Assembly: GCF_002216145.1 (NCBI RefSeq)
Contig: NZ_CP022278.1
Span: 2,294,001 to 2,358,000, forward strand
Direction of reading: 5' to 3'
Source of the DNA: Neisseria chenwenguii
GTDB lineage: Bacteria; Pseudomonadota; Gammaproteobacteria; Burkholderiales; Neisseriaceae
Length of the DNA stretch: 64,000 bases
A program made the translations under genes and the position numbers. The notes beneath the pieces were generated by a model, which worked only from the letters and a program-made list of their open reading frames with translations, did not search any database and had not been told where the DNA came from. How positions within the stretch are numbered: position 1 is the first letter of the stretch; every line of letters starts with the position of its first letter. This document shows, piece after piece, positions 54,320 through 64,000 of this stretch.

Positions 54320-55168
54320 ATGGAACATTCTTCTTTGCGCTTTAACGGCGAAACAGGCGGCCGTCTGCTGATGAAGCTGGCGGCTTATTCTGCTGTGGCT
54401 GTTGTGCTGTTGATGCTCGACAGCCGTTTTTCGGCGGTGCAGACCATCCGACAAACGGTGGCCACCGTGCTTTATCCGATGCAGTGGCTGGCCAACCAGC
54501 CCGTCCGCCTGTATCAGTATGCAAACAACCTTTCCCAGTCGCAAACCGAGCTTTTGGAGCAAAACCGCGTGCTTCAAGAGGAAAACGGCCGTCTGAAAAT
54601 CCGTTTGCAGCGTGACAAAGTCAATTTGAGCGAATTGAACGAGCTGAAAAAACTCTATGGTCTGCAGCAGCGCGGCATCAATAATGTGGTCGGTGCGGAA
54701 GTGATTTCCAGCGGCAAAGACCCGCTGTCGGAAAAGCTGATTATCAACAAAGGCAGCAGCGGCGGGGTAAAAGAGGGCGATACGGTTATCGACACAGACG
54801 GCCTGATCGGCAGGGTAACGCAGGTGCAACTGCAAAGCTCGGAAGTGACGCTGCTTTCAGGCGGCAACGGCATCGTGCCGGTTACGGTCGAGCGTACGGG
54901 TGAACGCAATTTGGTGTACGGCAGAGGCGGTCGGTTGGATTTGCGCTATTTTCCGGTTTCCTCTGATTTGAAGGCCAAAGATGTGCTGCTGACTTCGGGT
55001 TTGGACGACCTCTATCCCGCAGGGATTCCCGTCGCGACGGTAGAAGAAGCCGTCCGCGGTTCGGGTACACCTTACTACGCCGCCAAGCTCAAGCCGTTTG
55101 CCGCATTAAACGGCAGCCGCTTTGTCTTGGTCGTTTCCCGACACCCCCTTACCGAATCCCGCCCCTGA
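54320..55168 (+). CDS. mreC: Rod shape-determining protein MreC
   Basis: 282 residues. One N-terminal membrane segment (AAYSAVAVVLLMLDSRFS, about 21-38), a coiled coil (about 75-110, ELLEQNRVLQEENGRLKIRL) and two periplasmic beta domains (VVGAEVISSGKDPLSEKLII, then GNGIVPVTVERTGERNLVYG). It is shorter at the C-terminus than some homologues but ends soon after the conserved ALNGSRFVLVV. It starts 12 bases after mreB. Confidence 0.95.
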   Translation: MEHSSLRFNGETGGRLLMKLAAYSAVAVVLLMLDSRFSAVQTIRQTVATVLYPMQWLANQPVRLYQYANNLSQSQTELLEQNRVLQEENGRLKIRLQRDKVNLSELNELKKLYGLQQRGINNVVGAEVISSGKDPLSEKLIINKGSSGGVKEGDTVIDTDGLIGRVTQVQLQSSEVTLLSGGNGIVPVTVERTGERNLVYGRGGRLDLRYFPVSSDLKAKDVLLTSGLDDLYPAGIPVATVEEAVRGSGTPYYAAKLKPFAALNGSRFVLVVSRHPLTESRP

Positions 55169-55175
55169 TTTTCCT

Positions 55176-55676
55176 ATGGACGATTACGACGACTCTTCAC
55201 GCGCCGTTTCGCTGCGCGTTGTTATCATCAGCTTTATTCTGGCGATGCTGCTGGACTTCATGCCGTTTCCCTTTGATGCGTTTTTCTGGCTGCCCGAACT
55301 GACCGCGTTGGTGTTGGTTTATTGGGCCATCCACCGCCCGAAATGGGTGGGGCTGAGCGCGGCTTTTGCCGTCGGCCTGCTGGCCGATGTGGGAACGGCC
55401 TCTTCTCTGGGTCTGCACGCCCTGTCTTATACCGTGATGGTGTTTTTCATTCTGCGCCACCACCGCCAGATTACGCTGGGACATATGATTCAGATTTTGG
55501 TGGTGTTGGCGGCACTGATGTGCAACCAAGCGGTATTGGTGGTGGTGCGGCTGTTTCTCAACCATCAGATTATCACTTGGCAGAGCTTTATTTCGCCCCT
55601 TGTGGCAACGCTGCTTTGGCCGATTGTCAGCCAGTTGATGCTGACGGCAACCAATTTCCGACGCGCTTACCGTTAA
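55176..55676 (+). CDS. mreD: Rod shape-determining protein MreD
   Basis: 166 residues from MDDYDDSSRAVSLRVV at 55176; a start at 55122 would overlap mreC. About five membrane segments, with FWLPELTALVLVYWAIHRP (about 36-54), the highly conserved MreD segment, and GLLADVGTASSLGLHALSY (about 67-85). Integral partner of MreC in the elongasome. It ends 8 bases before the PBP2 start. Confidence 0.92.
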   Translation: MDDYDDSSRAVSLRVVIISFILAMLLDFMPFPFDAFFWLPELTALVLVYWAIHRPKWVGLSAAFAVGLLADVGTASSLGLHALSYTVMVFFILRHHRQITLGHMIQILVVLAALMCNQAVLVVVRLFLNHQIITWQSFISPLVATLLWPIVSQLMLTATNFRRAYR

Positions 55677-55684
55677 GTGGACTT

Positions 55685-57736
55685 ATGATGAAGTTTAAAG
55701 TTTCCAAACCGCGTCCCAACCGTGCCGCAGATGCGGTGCAGGCCGATTTTTTCCTGCGCCTGTTTGCGGCGTTTGCGTTTATTGTGATTTTCTTTTCCGC
55801 CCTGCTGGCACGCTTTGTCTATCTGCAAATCCAGCGCCACGACGATTTCTCGGGGCAGGCTTCGACCAACCGCATTACGCTGATCCCGACGCCGCCTGCG
55901 CGCGGCGAAATCGTCGATGTCAACGGCGTTCCTTTGGTCAGAAATTTTCCCGTGTATTCTTTGGAAGTGATTCCGAGCAAAACCGAAGTCAAGATGGATG
56001 ATCTCATCAAAGACTTGGGCAAATATGTCGCTATTTCCGAAACCGATTTGCGCCGTTTCAAAAAATACCGCGCCATGTACCGCAAGTTTGAAAACATTCC
56101 GCTGAAACTGCGTCTGACCGATGAAGAAGCGGCAAAATTGTCGGTGCACCTGCATGAATTCAAAGGCGTGGAAGTCAATTCGCGCACATTCCGCGAATAT
56201 CCGTTCGGTAAGCTGACGTCGCACTTCTTGGGCTACATCGGTCGCATCAGCGACCGCGACCAAGAGCATCTGACCGAAGCCAACCTGACCGCCCTTTACC
56301 GCGGCAGCACGCACATGGGCAAAGCGGGTTTGGAAAATTATTACGAACACCAGCTTCACGGTGTTCCCGGCTATCAGGAAGTGGAAAAAGACGCTTACGG
56401 CAATGTTGTGCGCGTGATGAAAAGCGTGCCGCCGAAAATGGGGCAGACCCTGCGCTTGGGTATGGACATCAGGATGCAGCTTGAAGCCGACCGCCTGCTG
56501 GGCGACCGGCGCGGCGCGATTATCGCGCTCAATCCGCAAACCGGCGACGTTTTGGCCTATGTTTCTAAGCCTTCTTTTGATCCGAATCTGTTTGTAGACG
56601 GCATCGACAGCGATACCTGGAAAGCCTTGAACGACGACTGGCAGCGCCCGCTGATCAACCGCATCACGCAGGGGCTTTATCCGCCGGGTTCGACGTTTAA
56701 ACCGTTTATGGGCATGGCTTTGCTGGAGGGCGGCAAAATTACCCAGAAAACTATCGTTCCCGCACCCGGTGCGTGGAGCATTCCCGGCAGCCGCCATGTG
56801 TTCCGCGACTCGGTCAGGAGCGGCCACGGTTCGGCCAACTTGAGCAAGGCGATTCAGGTTTCTTCCGATACCTTCTTCTACCGTTTGGGCTACGAAATGG
56901 GCATCGACAAAGCCTCGCCGCTGCTGGCGCAGTTTGGCTTGGGCGAAAAAACCGGCATCGACCTGCCCAACGAATACCGCGGCGTTTTGCCGAGTCGGGC
57001 ATGGAAAGAGCAGCGTTTTGCCAAATCTAAAAACGAATACGACCGCGAATGGCATGTCGGCGAAATGGTTTCGGTCAGCATCGGGCAGGGTTACAACGCC
57101 TATACCCCGCTTCAGATGGCCCACGCGACCGCTTCGCTGGCCAACGACGGCGTGGTTTACCGCCCGCATCTGGTGAAAGAAATTCTGAACTACAACACCC
57201 GCGAAATCACCCGCATCAATCCGAAACCGACGCGCAATATTCCGTTTAAGGCCGACAATTTCGAGTACGTCAAACGCGCCATGGAAAAAGTGTTGCAGCC
57301 CGGCGGTACGGCTTGGCGCATCGGTGGTGCGCCGTATTCGATGGGCGGCAAGACCGGTACGGCGCAGGTGGTGCAAATCCGTCAGGGCGCAAGCTACAAT
57401 GCTTCCGCCTTGCGCGAGCAACACCGCGACCATGCGTGGTTTATCTCGTTTGCACCGGTTGAAAAGCCCGAAATCGCCATTGCCGTCTTGCTGGAAAACG
57501 GCGGCTGGGGCGCATCGGCCGCGCCGCTGGCCAGGGGGCTGACGGATTTTTATATGTTGAACGTCAAAACCAATACTTTCCCGCCCGAAATGCAGGAATT
57601 ACTGAACCAATACAGTTCGGGCAAACAAAACAAGCTACCGTCTGAATCGGTTTTTCAGACGGCCTATCGGAGAAAAGTGCAGACTGCGGAGCCTCTGGCC
57701 GCATCCGCTGCCGCAGCATCGGGAGTCAAACCATGA
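55685..57736 (+). CDS. mrdA: Penicillin-binding protein 2 (elongation transpeptidase)
   Basis: 683 residues from the ATG at 55685; the reading frame is open further upstream through mreD but that part is a shadow. One membrane segment (FLRLFAAFAFIVIFFSALLA), a PBP dimerisation domain, then the transpeptidase domain with catalytic STFK (Ser about 335), SSD (about 392) and KTG (about 554). The C-terminus includes PSESVFQTAYRRK, encoded by an inverted uptake-sequence pair within the gene. This is the MreBCD-associated PBP2, distinct from the septal enzyme called PBP2 in gonococcus (penA/ftsI). Confidence 0.95.
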   Translation: MMKFKVSKPRPNRAADAVQADFFLRLFAAFAFIVIFFSALLARFVYLQIQRHDDFSGQASTNRITLIPTPPARGEIVDVNGVPLVRNFPVYSLEVIPSKTEVKMDDLIKDLGKYVAISETDLRRFKKYRAMYRKFENIPLKLRLTDEEAAKLSVHLHEFKGVEVNSRTFREYPFGKLTSHFLGYIGRISDRDQEHLTEANLTALYRGSTHMGKAGLENYYEHQLHGVPGYQEVEKDAYGNVVRVMKSVPPKMGQTLRLGMDIRMQLEADRLLGDRRGAIIALNPQTGDVLAYVSKPSFDPNLFVDGIDSDTWKALNDDWQRPLINRITQGLYPPGSTFKPFMGMALLEGGKITQKTIVPAPGAWSIPGSRHVFRDSVRSGHGSANLSKAIQVSSDTFFYRLGYEMGIDKASPLLAQFGLGEKTGIDLPNEYRGVLPSRAWKEQRFAKSKNEYDREWHVGEMVSVSIGQGYNAYTPLQMAHATASLANDGVVYRPHLVKEILNYNTREITRINPKPTRNIPFKADNFEYVKRAMEKVLQPGGTAWRIGGAPYSMGGKTGTAQVVQIRQGASYNASALREQHRDHAWFISFAPVEKPEIAIAVLLENGGWGASAAPLARGLTDFYMLNVKTNTFPPEMQELLNQYSSGKQNKLPSESVFQTAYRRKVQTAEPLAASAAAASGVKP

Positions 57737-58860
57737 CCGAAGAAAAAAGCGTCGGTTTGCTGCAAAAAATCAAAACCGCATTGGCCGACCCGATTGACCC
57801 GTGGCTGTTTGTGCCCATGCTGGTGATTTACATCATGAGCCTGTTTCTGCTGTATTCCGCCGACGGGCAGGAATTCGGCCAGCTTGAAAACAAAACCCTG
57901 CATACCGTGTTGGGCTTTATCCTGATTTGGCTGGTTGCCCGCTTTCGGCCGACGGCGGTTTCCAAAATAGCTTTCCCGATTTATGTTATCGGCGTGCTGC
58001 TGCTGGTCGGCGTGGAAGTGGCGGGCGTAACCGTAAACGGCTCGACCCGCTGGCTTGATGTCGGTATCGGCCGTATCCAGCCGTCTGAAATCATGAAAAT
58101 CGCGCTGCCGATGACCGTCGCTTGGTATTTCCAGCGCTACGAAGGCCGTCTGAAATGGTATCACTACATTGTCGCCATACTGCTGATGGCTGTGCCCGTT
58201 GCCCTGATTTTGAAACAGCCGGATTTGGGTACATCGGTTTTGATTATGGCTTCCGGCCTGTTTGTCGTCTTTTTCGCCGGTCTGCCGTGGAAAGCAATTT
58301 TTGCCGCTGTCATTGCTTTTGTCGCCGCTTTACCGACGATGTGGAACTACGGGATGCACGATTACCAAAAAGCACGCGTCTTGACCCTGCTTGACCCGAC
58401 CAAAGATCCGCTCGGCGACGGCTACCACATCATTCAATCCATGATTGCCATCGGCTCGGGCGGCTTATGGGGCAAAGGCTGGCTCAACGGCTCGCAAACC
58501 CATCTCGACTACATTCCCGAAGCGACTACCGACTTTATCTTTGCCGTGTACGGCGAGGAATTCGGCTTGATCGGCAATATTTTGCTTTTAGCGGTTTACC
58601 TGATTATTTTGGCGCGCGGGCTGTATATCGCTTCCAAAGCCAAAACGCTGTACAGCCGCACGCTCGCCGGCGCGCTGACGATGACGTTTTTCTGCTATGC
58701 CTTTGTAAACATGGGCATGGTCAGCGGTATTCTGCCCGTGGTCGGCGTGCCGCTGCCGCTGGTGAGTTACGGCGGTACGGCCACGATTTCCATCATGATG
58801 CTGATAGCCTTGCTGATGGGCATTTCGGGCGAAGAACAGCAGCAGCGGAAGGAGCGGTAA
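57733..58860 (+). CDS. rodA: Peptidoglycan glycosyltransferase RodA
   Basis: 375 residues, about 10 membrane segments, SEDS family. It polymerises lipid II during elongation, paired with PBP2. The SEDS hallmarks NGSTRWLDVGIGRIQPSEIM (about 100-119), KQPDLGTSVLI (about 157) and the C-terminal GVPLPLVSYGGTA (about 338) are present. Its ATG overlaps the mrdA stop by 4 bases (ATGA). Confidence 0.96.
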   Translation: MTEEKSVGLLQKIKTALADPIDPWLFVPMLVIYIMSLFLLYSADGQEFGQLENKTLHTVLGFILIWLVARFRPTAVSKIAFPIYVIGVLLLVGVEVAGVTVNGSTRWLDVGIGRIQPSEIMKIALPMTVAWYFQRYEGRLKWYHYIVAILLMAVPVALILKQPDLGTSVLIMASGLFVVFFAGLPWKAIFAAVIAFVAALPTMWNYGMHDYQKARVLTLLDPTKDPLGDGYHIIQSMIAIGSGGLWGKGWLNGSQTHLDYIPEATTDFIFAVYGEEFGLIGNILLLAVYLIILARGLYIASKAKTLYSRTLAGALTMTFFCYAFVNMGMVSGILPVVGVPLPLVSYGGTATISIMMLIALLMGISGEEQQQRKER

Positions 58861-59517
58861 TTGGAATTGGGCGTTGAAATCAGTAAGCTGATACTGGCGT
58901 TTATGGTGTTGATCAACCCGTTTGGCGCGTTGTCGATTTATCTGGATCTAACCCGCAACCACAGCAGCCGCGAGCGGCGCAAAATCGCGCAGACGGCCAC
59001 AATGACGGTGTTTATCGTGATTGCCGTGTTTGCCGTATCCGGCGGCGCCATACTGAAACTTCTCGGCATCAGCGTCGGTGCGTTCCAAGTCGGCGGCGGC
59101 ATTTTGGTGCTGCTGATTGCCATTTCGATGATGAACGGCAACGACAACCCCGCCAAACCCGACGTCGGCACCAGCGAAGCCAACGACATCACCATTTCCG
59201 CCAAGCCCAAAGACATCAAAGCCGTTGCCGTTGTGCCGATTGCCATTCCGATGATGATCGGGCCGGGCGGCATTTCCACCGTCATCATCTATGCTTCCGC
59301 CGCCAAAAGCTATTCGGATATTATGCTGATTATCGCCGCCGGCCTGCTCATCAGCGTGATTTGTTATCTGATTTTGATGGCGTCGGCCAAAATCAGCACA
59401 TGGCTCGGCGATACCGGCCTGACCATCCTCAACCGCATCATGGGTATGCTACTGGCAGCGGTTTCGGTGGAAATCATTGTTGCCGGTTTGAAAGCCATTT
59501 TCCCGCAGCTGGCTTAA
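58861..59517 (+). CDS. MarC-family inner-membrane protein
   Basis: 218 residues with six membrane segments. MarC/UPF0056 signature: FMVLINPFGALSIYLDLT (about 15-32) and VVPIAIPMMIGPGGISTVII (about 121-140). The function is unknown despite the historical multiple-antibiotic-resistance name. It probably starts at TTG (58861), immediately after the rodA stop, so it depends on rodA translation; the next in-frame ATG is about 17 codons on and would cut the first segment. Confidence 0.88.
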   Translation: MELGVEISKLILAFMVLINPFGALSIYLDLTRNHSSRERRKIAQTATMTVFIVIAVFAVSGGAILKLLGISVGAFQVGGGILVLLIAISMMNGNDNPAKPDVGTSEANDITISAKPKDIKAVAVVPIAIPMMIGPGGISTVIIYASAAKSYSDIMLIIAAGLLISVICYLILMASAKISTWLGDTGLTILNRIMGMLLAAVSVEIIVAGLKAIFPQLA

Positions 59518-59610
59518 ACTTTAGGCTGTCTGAAAAGTAAGAATTCGGCCATCTGCCGGCAATTCCGATGCGGATTATTCGGTTGTATTCGATTTGGAAT
59601 TGTTATAAAA

Positions 59611-59643
59611 AACAGGCCGTCTGAAATTTTCAGACGGCCTGTT
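59611..59643. terminator. Convergent terminator, marC-family / aldehyde dehydrogenase genes
   Basis: AACAGGCCGTCTGAAA and TTTCAGACGGCCTGTT: perfect 16-base arms with T-rich flanks on both sides. Confidence 0.7.
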
Positions 59644-59664
59644 TCCATCTTACACCGGAGGAAA

Positions 59665-61140
59665 TCAATACAGACCTTCGCGCTCTTCGCGGGTGCTGAT
59701 GTAGATGTTTTTCGCTTGGGTGTAGGCGGCGAGCATCATTTTGTGGGTTTCGCGGCCGATGCCGGAAGTTTTGTAGCCGCCAAACGGCGCGTGGGCAGGC
59801 AGGCGGTTGTAGCAGTTGACCCAGACGCGGCCGGTTTCCAGCGCGCGCGAAACGCGCAGGCAGCGGTTGATGTCTTTGCTCCAAACGGCGCCGCCGAGGC
59901 CGTATTCGCTGTCGTTAGCCATTTTGACGACTTCTTCTTCGGTTTTGAACTTAATCACGGTAGCCACCGGGCCGAAGATTTCTTCCTGCGATACGCGCGC
60001 GTCGTTGCTGTTTGCTTCAATCAGCGTCGGCTCGAGGAACGCGCCGCTGCCCAATGCGCCTTCGACTTTTTTACCGCCGGTGACGATGCGGCAGCCTTCC
60101 TGTTCGCCGATTTTGACGTATTTCAGGATGGTATCGAGCTGCCCCGCGTTGACTTGCGCACCCATTTGGGTATCGTCTTCCCACGGCAGACCGACTTTGA
60201 CTTTTTTAAACTCTTCGGCCAGTGCGGCAACGAATTTGTCGTAAATGCCTTCCTGTACGAAAATCCGCGAGCCGGCGCAGCAGACCTGACCTTGATTGAA
60301 CAAAATACCTTTTTGCGCGCCTTCGAGGGCTTTGTCAAACGGCATGTCGTCGAAGAAAATATTGGCCGATTTGCCGCCCAGTTCCAAAGTGGCCGGAATC
60401 AACATTTCTGCCGCAGCGATGCCGATGTGGCGGCCGATTTCGGTCGAGCCGGTAAACGCCAGTTTGTTGAAACCTTTGTGGTGCAGCATGTATTCGCCGG
60501 ATTTGCTGCCTTTGCCGGTGATGATGTTCAACACACCTTTTGGCAGCAAGTGGTTGATTTTTTGGGAGAACGAAAGCAGACTCAAAGAAGTGGAAGAAGA
60601 GGGGTGGATGACGATGGTGCAGCCCGCCGCCAGCGCCGGCGCTATTTTCCAGGCCGCCATCAGGAAGGGGAAGTTCCACGGAATAATCTGACCGACCACG
60701 CCGATGGGTTCGCGCAGAATGATGGACAAATCCTCGCCGTCAAGCTGGGTGGCCTGACCTTCTTCGCCGCGGATAACGCCGGCAAAGTAGCGGAAATGGT
60801 CGGCCGCCAGCGGAATGTCGGCCGCGCGGGTTTCGCGGATGGGTTTGCCGTTGTCCAGCGTTTCTTGAAGCGCAAACAGCTCGGCGTTTTCGTCGATGAC
60901 ATCGGCGATTTTATTCAAAATCGCAGCGCGCTCGGTAACGGTGGTATTTTTCCACGTTTTAAACGCTTCCTGTGCCGCAGCAACCGCCGCATCGACGTCG
61001 GCGTTGCTGGCGTCAACGAATTTCGCCAGCTCTTCGCCGTTGGCGGGATTGTAGGAAGACATCAGCTCGCCGCCGGTTTTCCATTCGCCGTTAATCAACA
61101 AGCCGTACTCTTTGTCAAACACATTCAGATTCTTTGCCAT
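59665..61140 (-). CDS. NAD-dependent aldehyde dehydrogenase
   Basis: 491 residues, typical ALDH length. Cofactor-binding region FTGSTEIGRHIGIAAAEM (about 232), the catalytic Glu in LELGGKSANIFFDD (about 260) and the catalytic Cys in FNQGQVCCAGSR (about 294). The overall look is that of AldB/ExaC-type acetaldehyde dehydrogenases. It is divergent from the alcohol dehydrogenase at 61536, consistent with oxidation of ethanol-type alcohols to acids. AGGAGAG precedes the ATG. Confidence 0.93.
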   Translation of the reverse strand: MAKNLNVFDKEYGLLINGEWKTGGELMSSYNPANGEELAKFVDASNADVDAAVAAAQEAFKTWKNTTVTERAAILNKIADVIDENAELFALQETLDNGKPIRETRAADIPLAADHFRYFAGVIRGEEGQATQLDGEDLSIILREPIGVVGQIIPWNFPFLMAAWKIAPALAAGCTIVIHPSSSTSLSLLSFSQKINHLLPKGVLNIITGKGSKSGEYMLHHKGFNKLAFTGSTEIGRHIGIAAAEMLIPATLELGGKSANIFFDDMPFDKALEGAQKGILFNQGQVCCAGSRIFVQEGIYDKFVAALAEEFKKVKVGLPWEDDTQMGAQVNAGQLDTILKYVKIGEQEGCRIVTGGKKVEGALGSGAFLEPTLIEANSNDARVSQEEIFGPVATVIKFKTEEEVVKMANDSEYGLGGAVWSKDINRCLRVSRALETGRVWVNCYNRLPAHAPFGGYKTSGIGRETHKMMLAAYTQAKNIYISTREEREGLY

Positions 61141-61535
61141 GATGCTTCTCTCCTAAGCGGGTTTGTAGTCGGGTGTAAGCATTGCGCTTGACTTGCAGGA
61201 TAGTCCCGTTTATTTGCAAATTCAAGACTCTTATGTCAGAGCATAATGCCGTCTGAAAATTCTGGAGTCGTATTGTGTTGAAACAAAAGGAAATATCGGC
61301 CGGCGTAGGATTGTTTCGGTTTGAAATTTTACAGTTAATGACAATGCTTATTTGTTACAGTATAACATCTTCTTTTATTTCAATATGTTGGCGGTTGACA
61401 AAAGCAATTCTGCGGGTTCATACTCAAACTGCCTTCCGTGGGAGGCAGCAGGGTCGTTTAAGTGTGAATATTTCCGTACCCGGCTTGAGTTTTTAATGTG
61501 GTTTGTTTCCGGTTCGACCGACAAGGAGAGTTATC
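61141..61535. other. Divergent control region, aldehyde / alcohol dehydrogenases
   Basis: 395 bases without a convincing gene; a 73-codon frame here has no protein-like features. It contains an AT-DUS at about 61247 and the promoter at 61338-61366. Shared control of the two dehydrogenases is plausible but no clear operator is seen. Confidence 0.45.
61338..61366 (+). promoter_or_regulatory. Candidate sigma-70 promoter for adhP
   Basis: ATGACA (61338), 17-base spacer, TATAAC (61361): each hexamer has one change from consensus. The implied transcript has a leader of about 165 bases before the adhP ATG. Confidence 0.55.
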
Positions 61536-62591
61536 ATGAAAATGCGTGCTGTTGTAGTCAATCAGGCCGTTAAGGGCGATGTGGAAGTGGTGGAACGCGA
61601 GTTGCGCCCGCTGGCGGCGGGCGAGGCATTGGTAGAGGTGGAATACTGTGGTGTGTGTCATACCGATTTGCACGTCGCCGCAGGCGATTACGGTGAAAAA
61701 CCGGGACGCGTGTTGGGTCACGAGGGCATCGGTATCGTCAAAGAAGTCGCGCCGGGTGTGAAAAGCCTGAAAGCGGGCGACCGCGTCAGCATTGCATGGT
61801 TTTTCAAAGGCTGCGGTTCGTGCGAATACTGCAACACCGGCCGTGAAACCCTGTGCCGCAGCGTATTGAACGCAGGCTACACCGCCGACGGCGGTATGGC
61901 GACACATTGTATAGTGGATGCCGACTATGCGGTCAAAGTACCTGAGGGCCTTGATCCTGCACAGGCTTCAAGTATTACCTGCGCGGGCGTGACTACTTAT
62001 AAAGGCGTGAAAGTTTCCGGCGTCCGTCCGGGGCAGTGGATTTCTGTGTACGGAGCGGGCGGTTTGGGCAACTTGGGCATCCAGTATGCGAAAAAAGTGT
62101 TTGGCGCGCACGTTATTGCCATCGACATCAACGACGACAAACTGGCGTTTGCCAAAGAAGTTGGTGCGGATATTGTAATTAATGCGGCAAAAGAAGACGC
62201 GGCAAAAGTCATTCAGGAAAAAACAGGCGGCGCCCATGCGGCAATCGTTACCGCCGTTTCCAAAACCGCATTCAATTCGGCTGTGGACGCTGTCCGTGCG
62301 GGCGGTCGCGTGGTCGCCATCGGCCTGCCGCCCGAAAGCATGGATTTGTCGATTCCGCGCATCGTGCTGGACGGTATCGAAGTCGTCGGCTCGCTGGTGG
62401 GTACGCGTCAGGATTTGGCCGAAGCGTTTCAATTCGGTGCCGAGGGCTTGGTCGTACCGAAAGTGGAACTGCGTCCGCTCGATGACGCGCCTGCGATTTT
62501 CCAAGAAATGCGCGACGGTAAAATCAACGGCCGTATGGTCATCGATATGAAAAAAGGCGCAAGCGGCTGCTGCGGCGCTTGCGGCGGTTGA
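61536..62591 (+). CDS. adhP: Zinc-dependent alcohol dehydrogenase
   Basis: 351 residues from the ATG at 61536, which follows AAGGAGAG; an in-frame start at 61503 lacks a site. Catalytic zinc ligands are in CGVCHTDLH (about 37-45) and GHEGIG (about 62-67). Structural zinc cysteines are in [15 protein letters not shown] (about 92-106). NAD is bound by [15 protein letters not shown] (about 172-186). The C-terminus ends [11 protein letters not shown], an extra Cys-rich tail not part of the usual AdhP fold. Reversible oxidation of ethanol and other primary alcohols is expected. Confidence 0.94.
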   Translation: MKMRAVVVNQAVKGDVEVVERELRPLAAGEALVEVEYCGVCHTDLHVAAGDYGEKPGRVLGHEGIGIVKEVAPGVKSLKAGDRVSIAWFFKGCGSCEYCNTGRETLCRSVLNAGYTADGGMATHCIVDADYAVKVPEGLDPAQASSITCAGVTTYKGVKVSGVRPGQWISVYGAGGLGNLGIQYAKKVFGAHVIAIDINDDKLAFAKEVGADIVINAAKEDAAKVIQEKTGGAHAAIVTAVSKTAFNSAVDAVRAGGRVVAIGLPPESMDLSIPRIVLDGIEVVGSLVGTRQDLAEAFQFGAEGLVVPKVELRPLDDAPAIFQEMRDGKINGRMVIDMKKGASGCCGACGG

Positions 62592-62607
62592 TAACGCTTT
62601 TTAGAAT

Positions 62608-62650
62608 AAGGCCGTCTGAAACACAGATTTGTTTTCAGACGGCCTTTTTA
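62608..62650 (+). terminator. adhP terminator (inverted uptake sequences)
   Basis: AAGGCCGTCTGAAAC and GTTTTCAGACGGCCTTTTT: stem followed by a T-run, 17 bases after the stop. A second, wide DUS pair lies at about 62736-62815 before trpB. Confidence 0.65.
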
Positions 62651-62847
62651 TACGGATCAAGCGGTGGTTACAGTTTGCACTGAAATTGATGATAGCTATC
62701 AGGTTTTCAGACGGCATTAAAAAATTTTCCTCAAGAGGCCGTCTGAAAAATTGCCGCTGAAGCCGTGCGGCATCTGTGCTAAGCTATCGCAGATTTAGTG
62801 TTTTTCAGACGGCCTTGGTGTCGTTTGTAAAGTTTTACAGAGGATAA

Positions 62848-64000
<1,153 letters not shown>

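Noticed and set aside
59716..61191. 491-codon frame antisense to the aldehyde dehydrogenase
   Set aside because: Phe/Gly/Val-rich shadow of equal length; the dehydrogenase has all catalytic motifs.
61352..61573. 73-codon frame between the aldehyde and alcohol dehydrogenase genes
   Set aside because: Overlaps the adhP start in another frame, covers its promoter region, and lacks protein-like composition.

Overview
The window comes from a Neisseria chromosome, most likely a commensal species. The evidence is the very frequent 12-mer DNA uptake sequence AGGCCGTCTGAA (AG-DUS), which lies singly or as inverted pairs after most genes. Correia elements, dRS3/NIME repeats and typical Neisseria housekeeping operons agree with this. 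Two minor uptake dialects are also present: AT-DUS (ATGCCGTCTGAA) and TGCCTGTCTGAA, the form I recall as the N. wadsworthii type.

Layout. 1-1184: edge of a mobile element (parB cut by the window, parA). 1443-2640: MITE-like repeats around a DUF1801 gene and an AT-rich membrane protein. 2675-9204: uvrB, purE, a CpoB-like lipoprotein, an O-methyltransferase, DUF3460, pcnB and a small lipoprotein. 9697-11430: an AT-rich DUF262/DUF1524 (GmrSD-like) protein directly after uvrA (11461-14295). 14499-18816: a frameshifted nusB, ribH, a DUF2185 protein, rnc, a DUF1349 protein and era. 18906-23704: a basic amino-acid antiporter, a YceI lipoprotein, a GlxA-type regulator and a periplasmic metallo-beta-lactamase-fold protein. 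23919-27761: a redox cluster (aldo/keto reductase remnant, secreted quinol monooxygenase, flavodoxin-fold reductase, DUF1330) beside a LysR gene split by a Mu-like phage fragment. 28016-31449: mmuM, TfoX-C/TadA, miaA. 31541-32875: an AT-rich islet with a regulator broken by an amber codon, a double-glycine-leader peptide and a small lipoprotein. 33009-37112: SIMPL protein, trkA, a complete Correia element and a DASS dicarboxylate transporter. 37568-43306: an NADH-dehydrogenase-F-like / fumarate-reductase-like / Fe-S three-gene operon divergent from class I fumarase, with a perfect FNR box between them. 43388-46229: alpha-carbonic anhydrase and cysI. 46478-52965: gatC-yciI-gatA ... gatB, with a decaying Dam-type restriction-modification locus and a zeta-type toxin/antitoxin pair between gatA and gatB. 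53270-59517: mreBCD, PBP2, rodA, marC. 59665-64000: aldehyde dehydrogenase, alcohol dehydrogenase and the start of trpB.

How it fits together. Most of the window is conserved core (DNA repair, cell shape, translation, cofactors). Accessory DNA has entered at discrete points and much of it is decaying: two frameshifts (nusB, dam), one amber codon (HTH regulator), one in-frame methylase/nuclease chimera, one deleted and frameshifted aldo/keto reductase and one phage-split LysR. The most interesting intact or nearly intact systems are the putative GG-leader peptide with its lipoprotein partner and the putative soluble NADH-linked fumarate (or related) oxidoreductase next to fumarase and a C4-dicarboxylate carrier.
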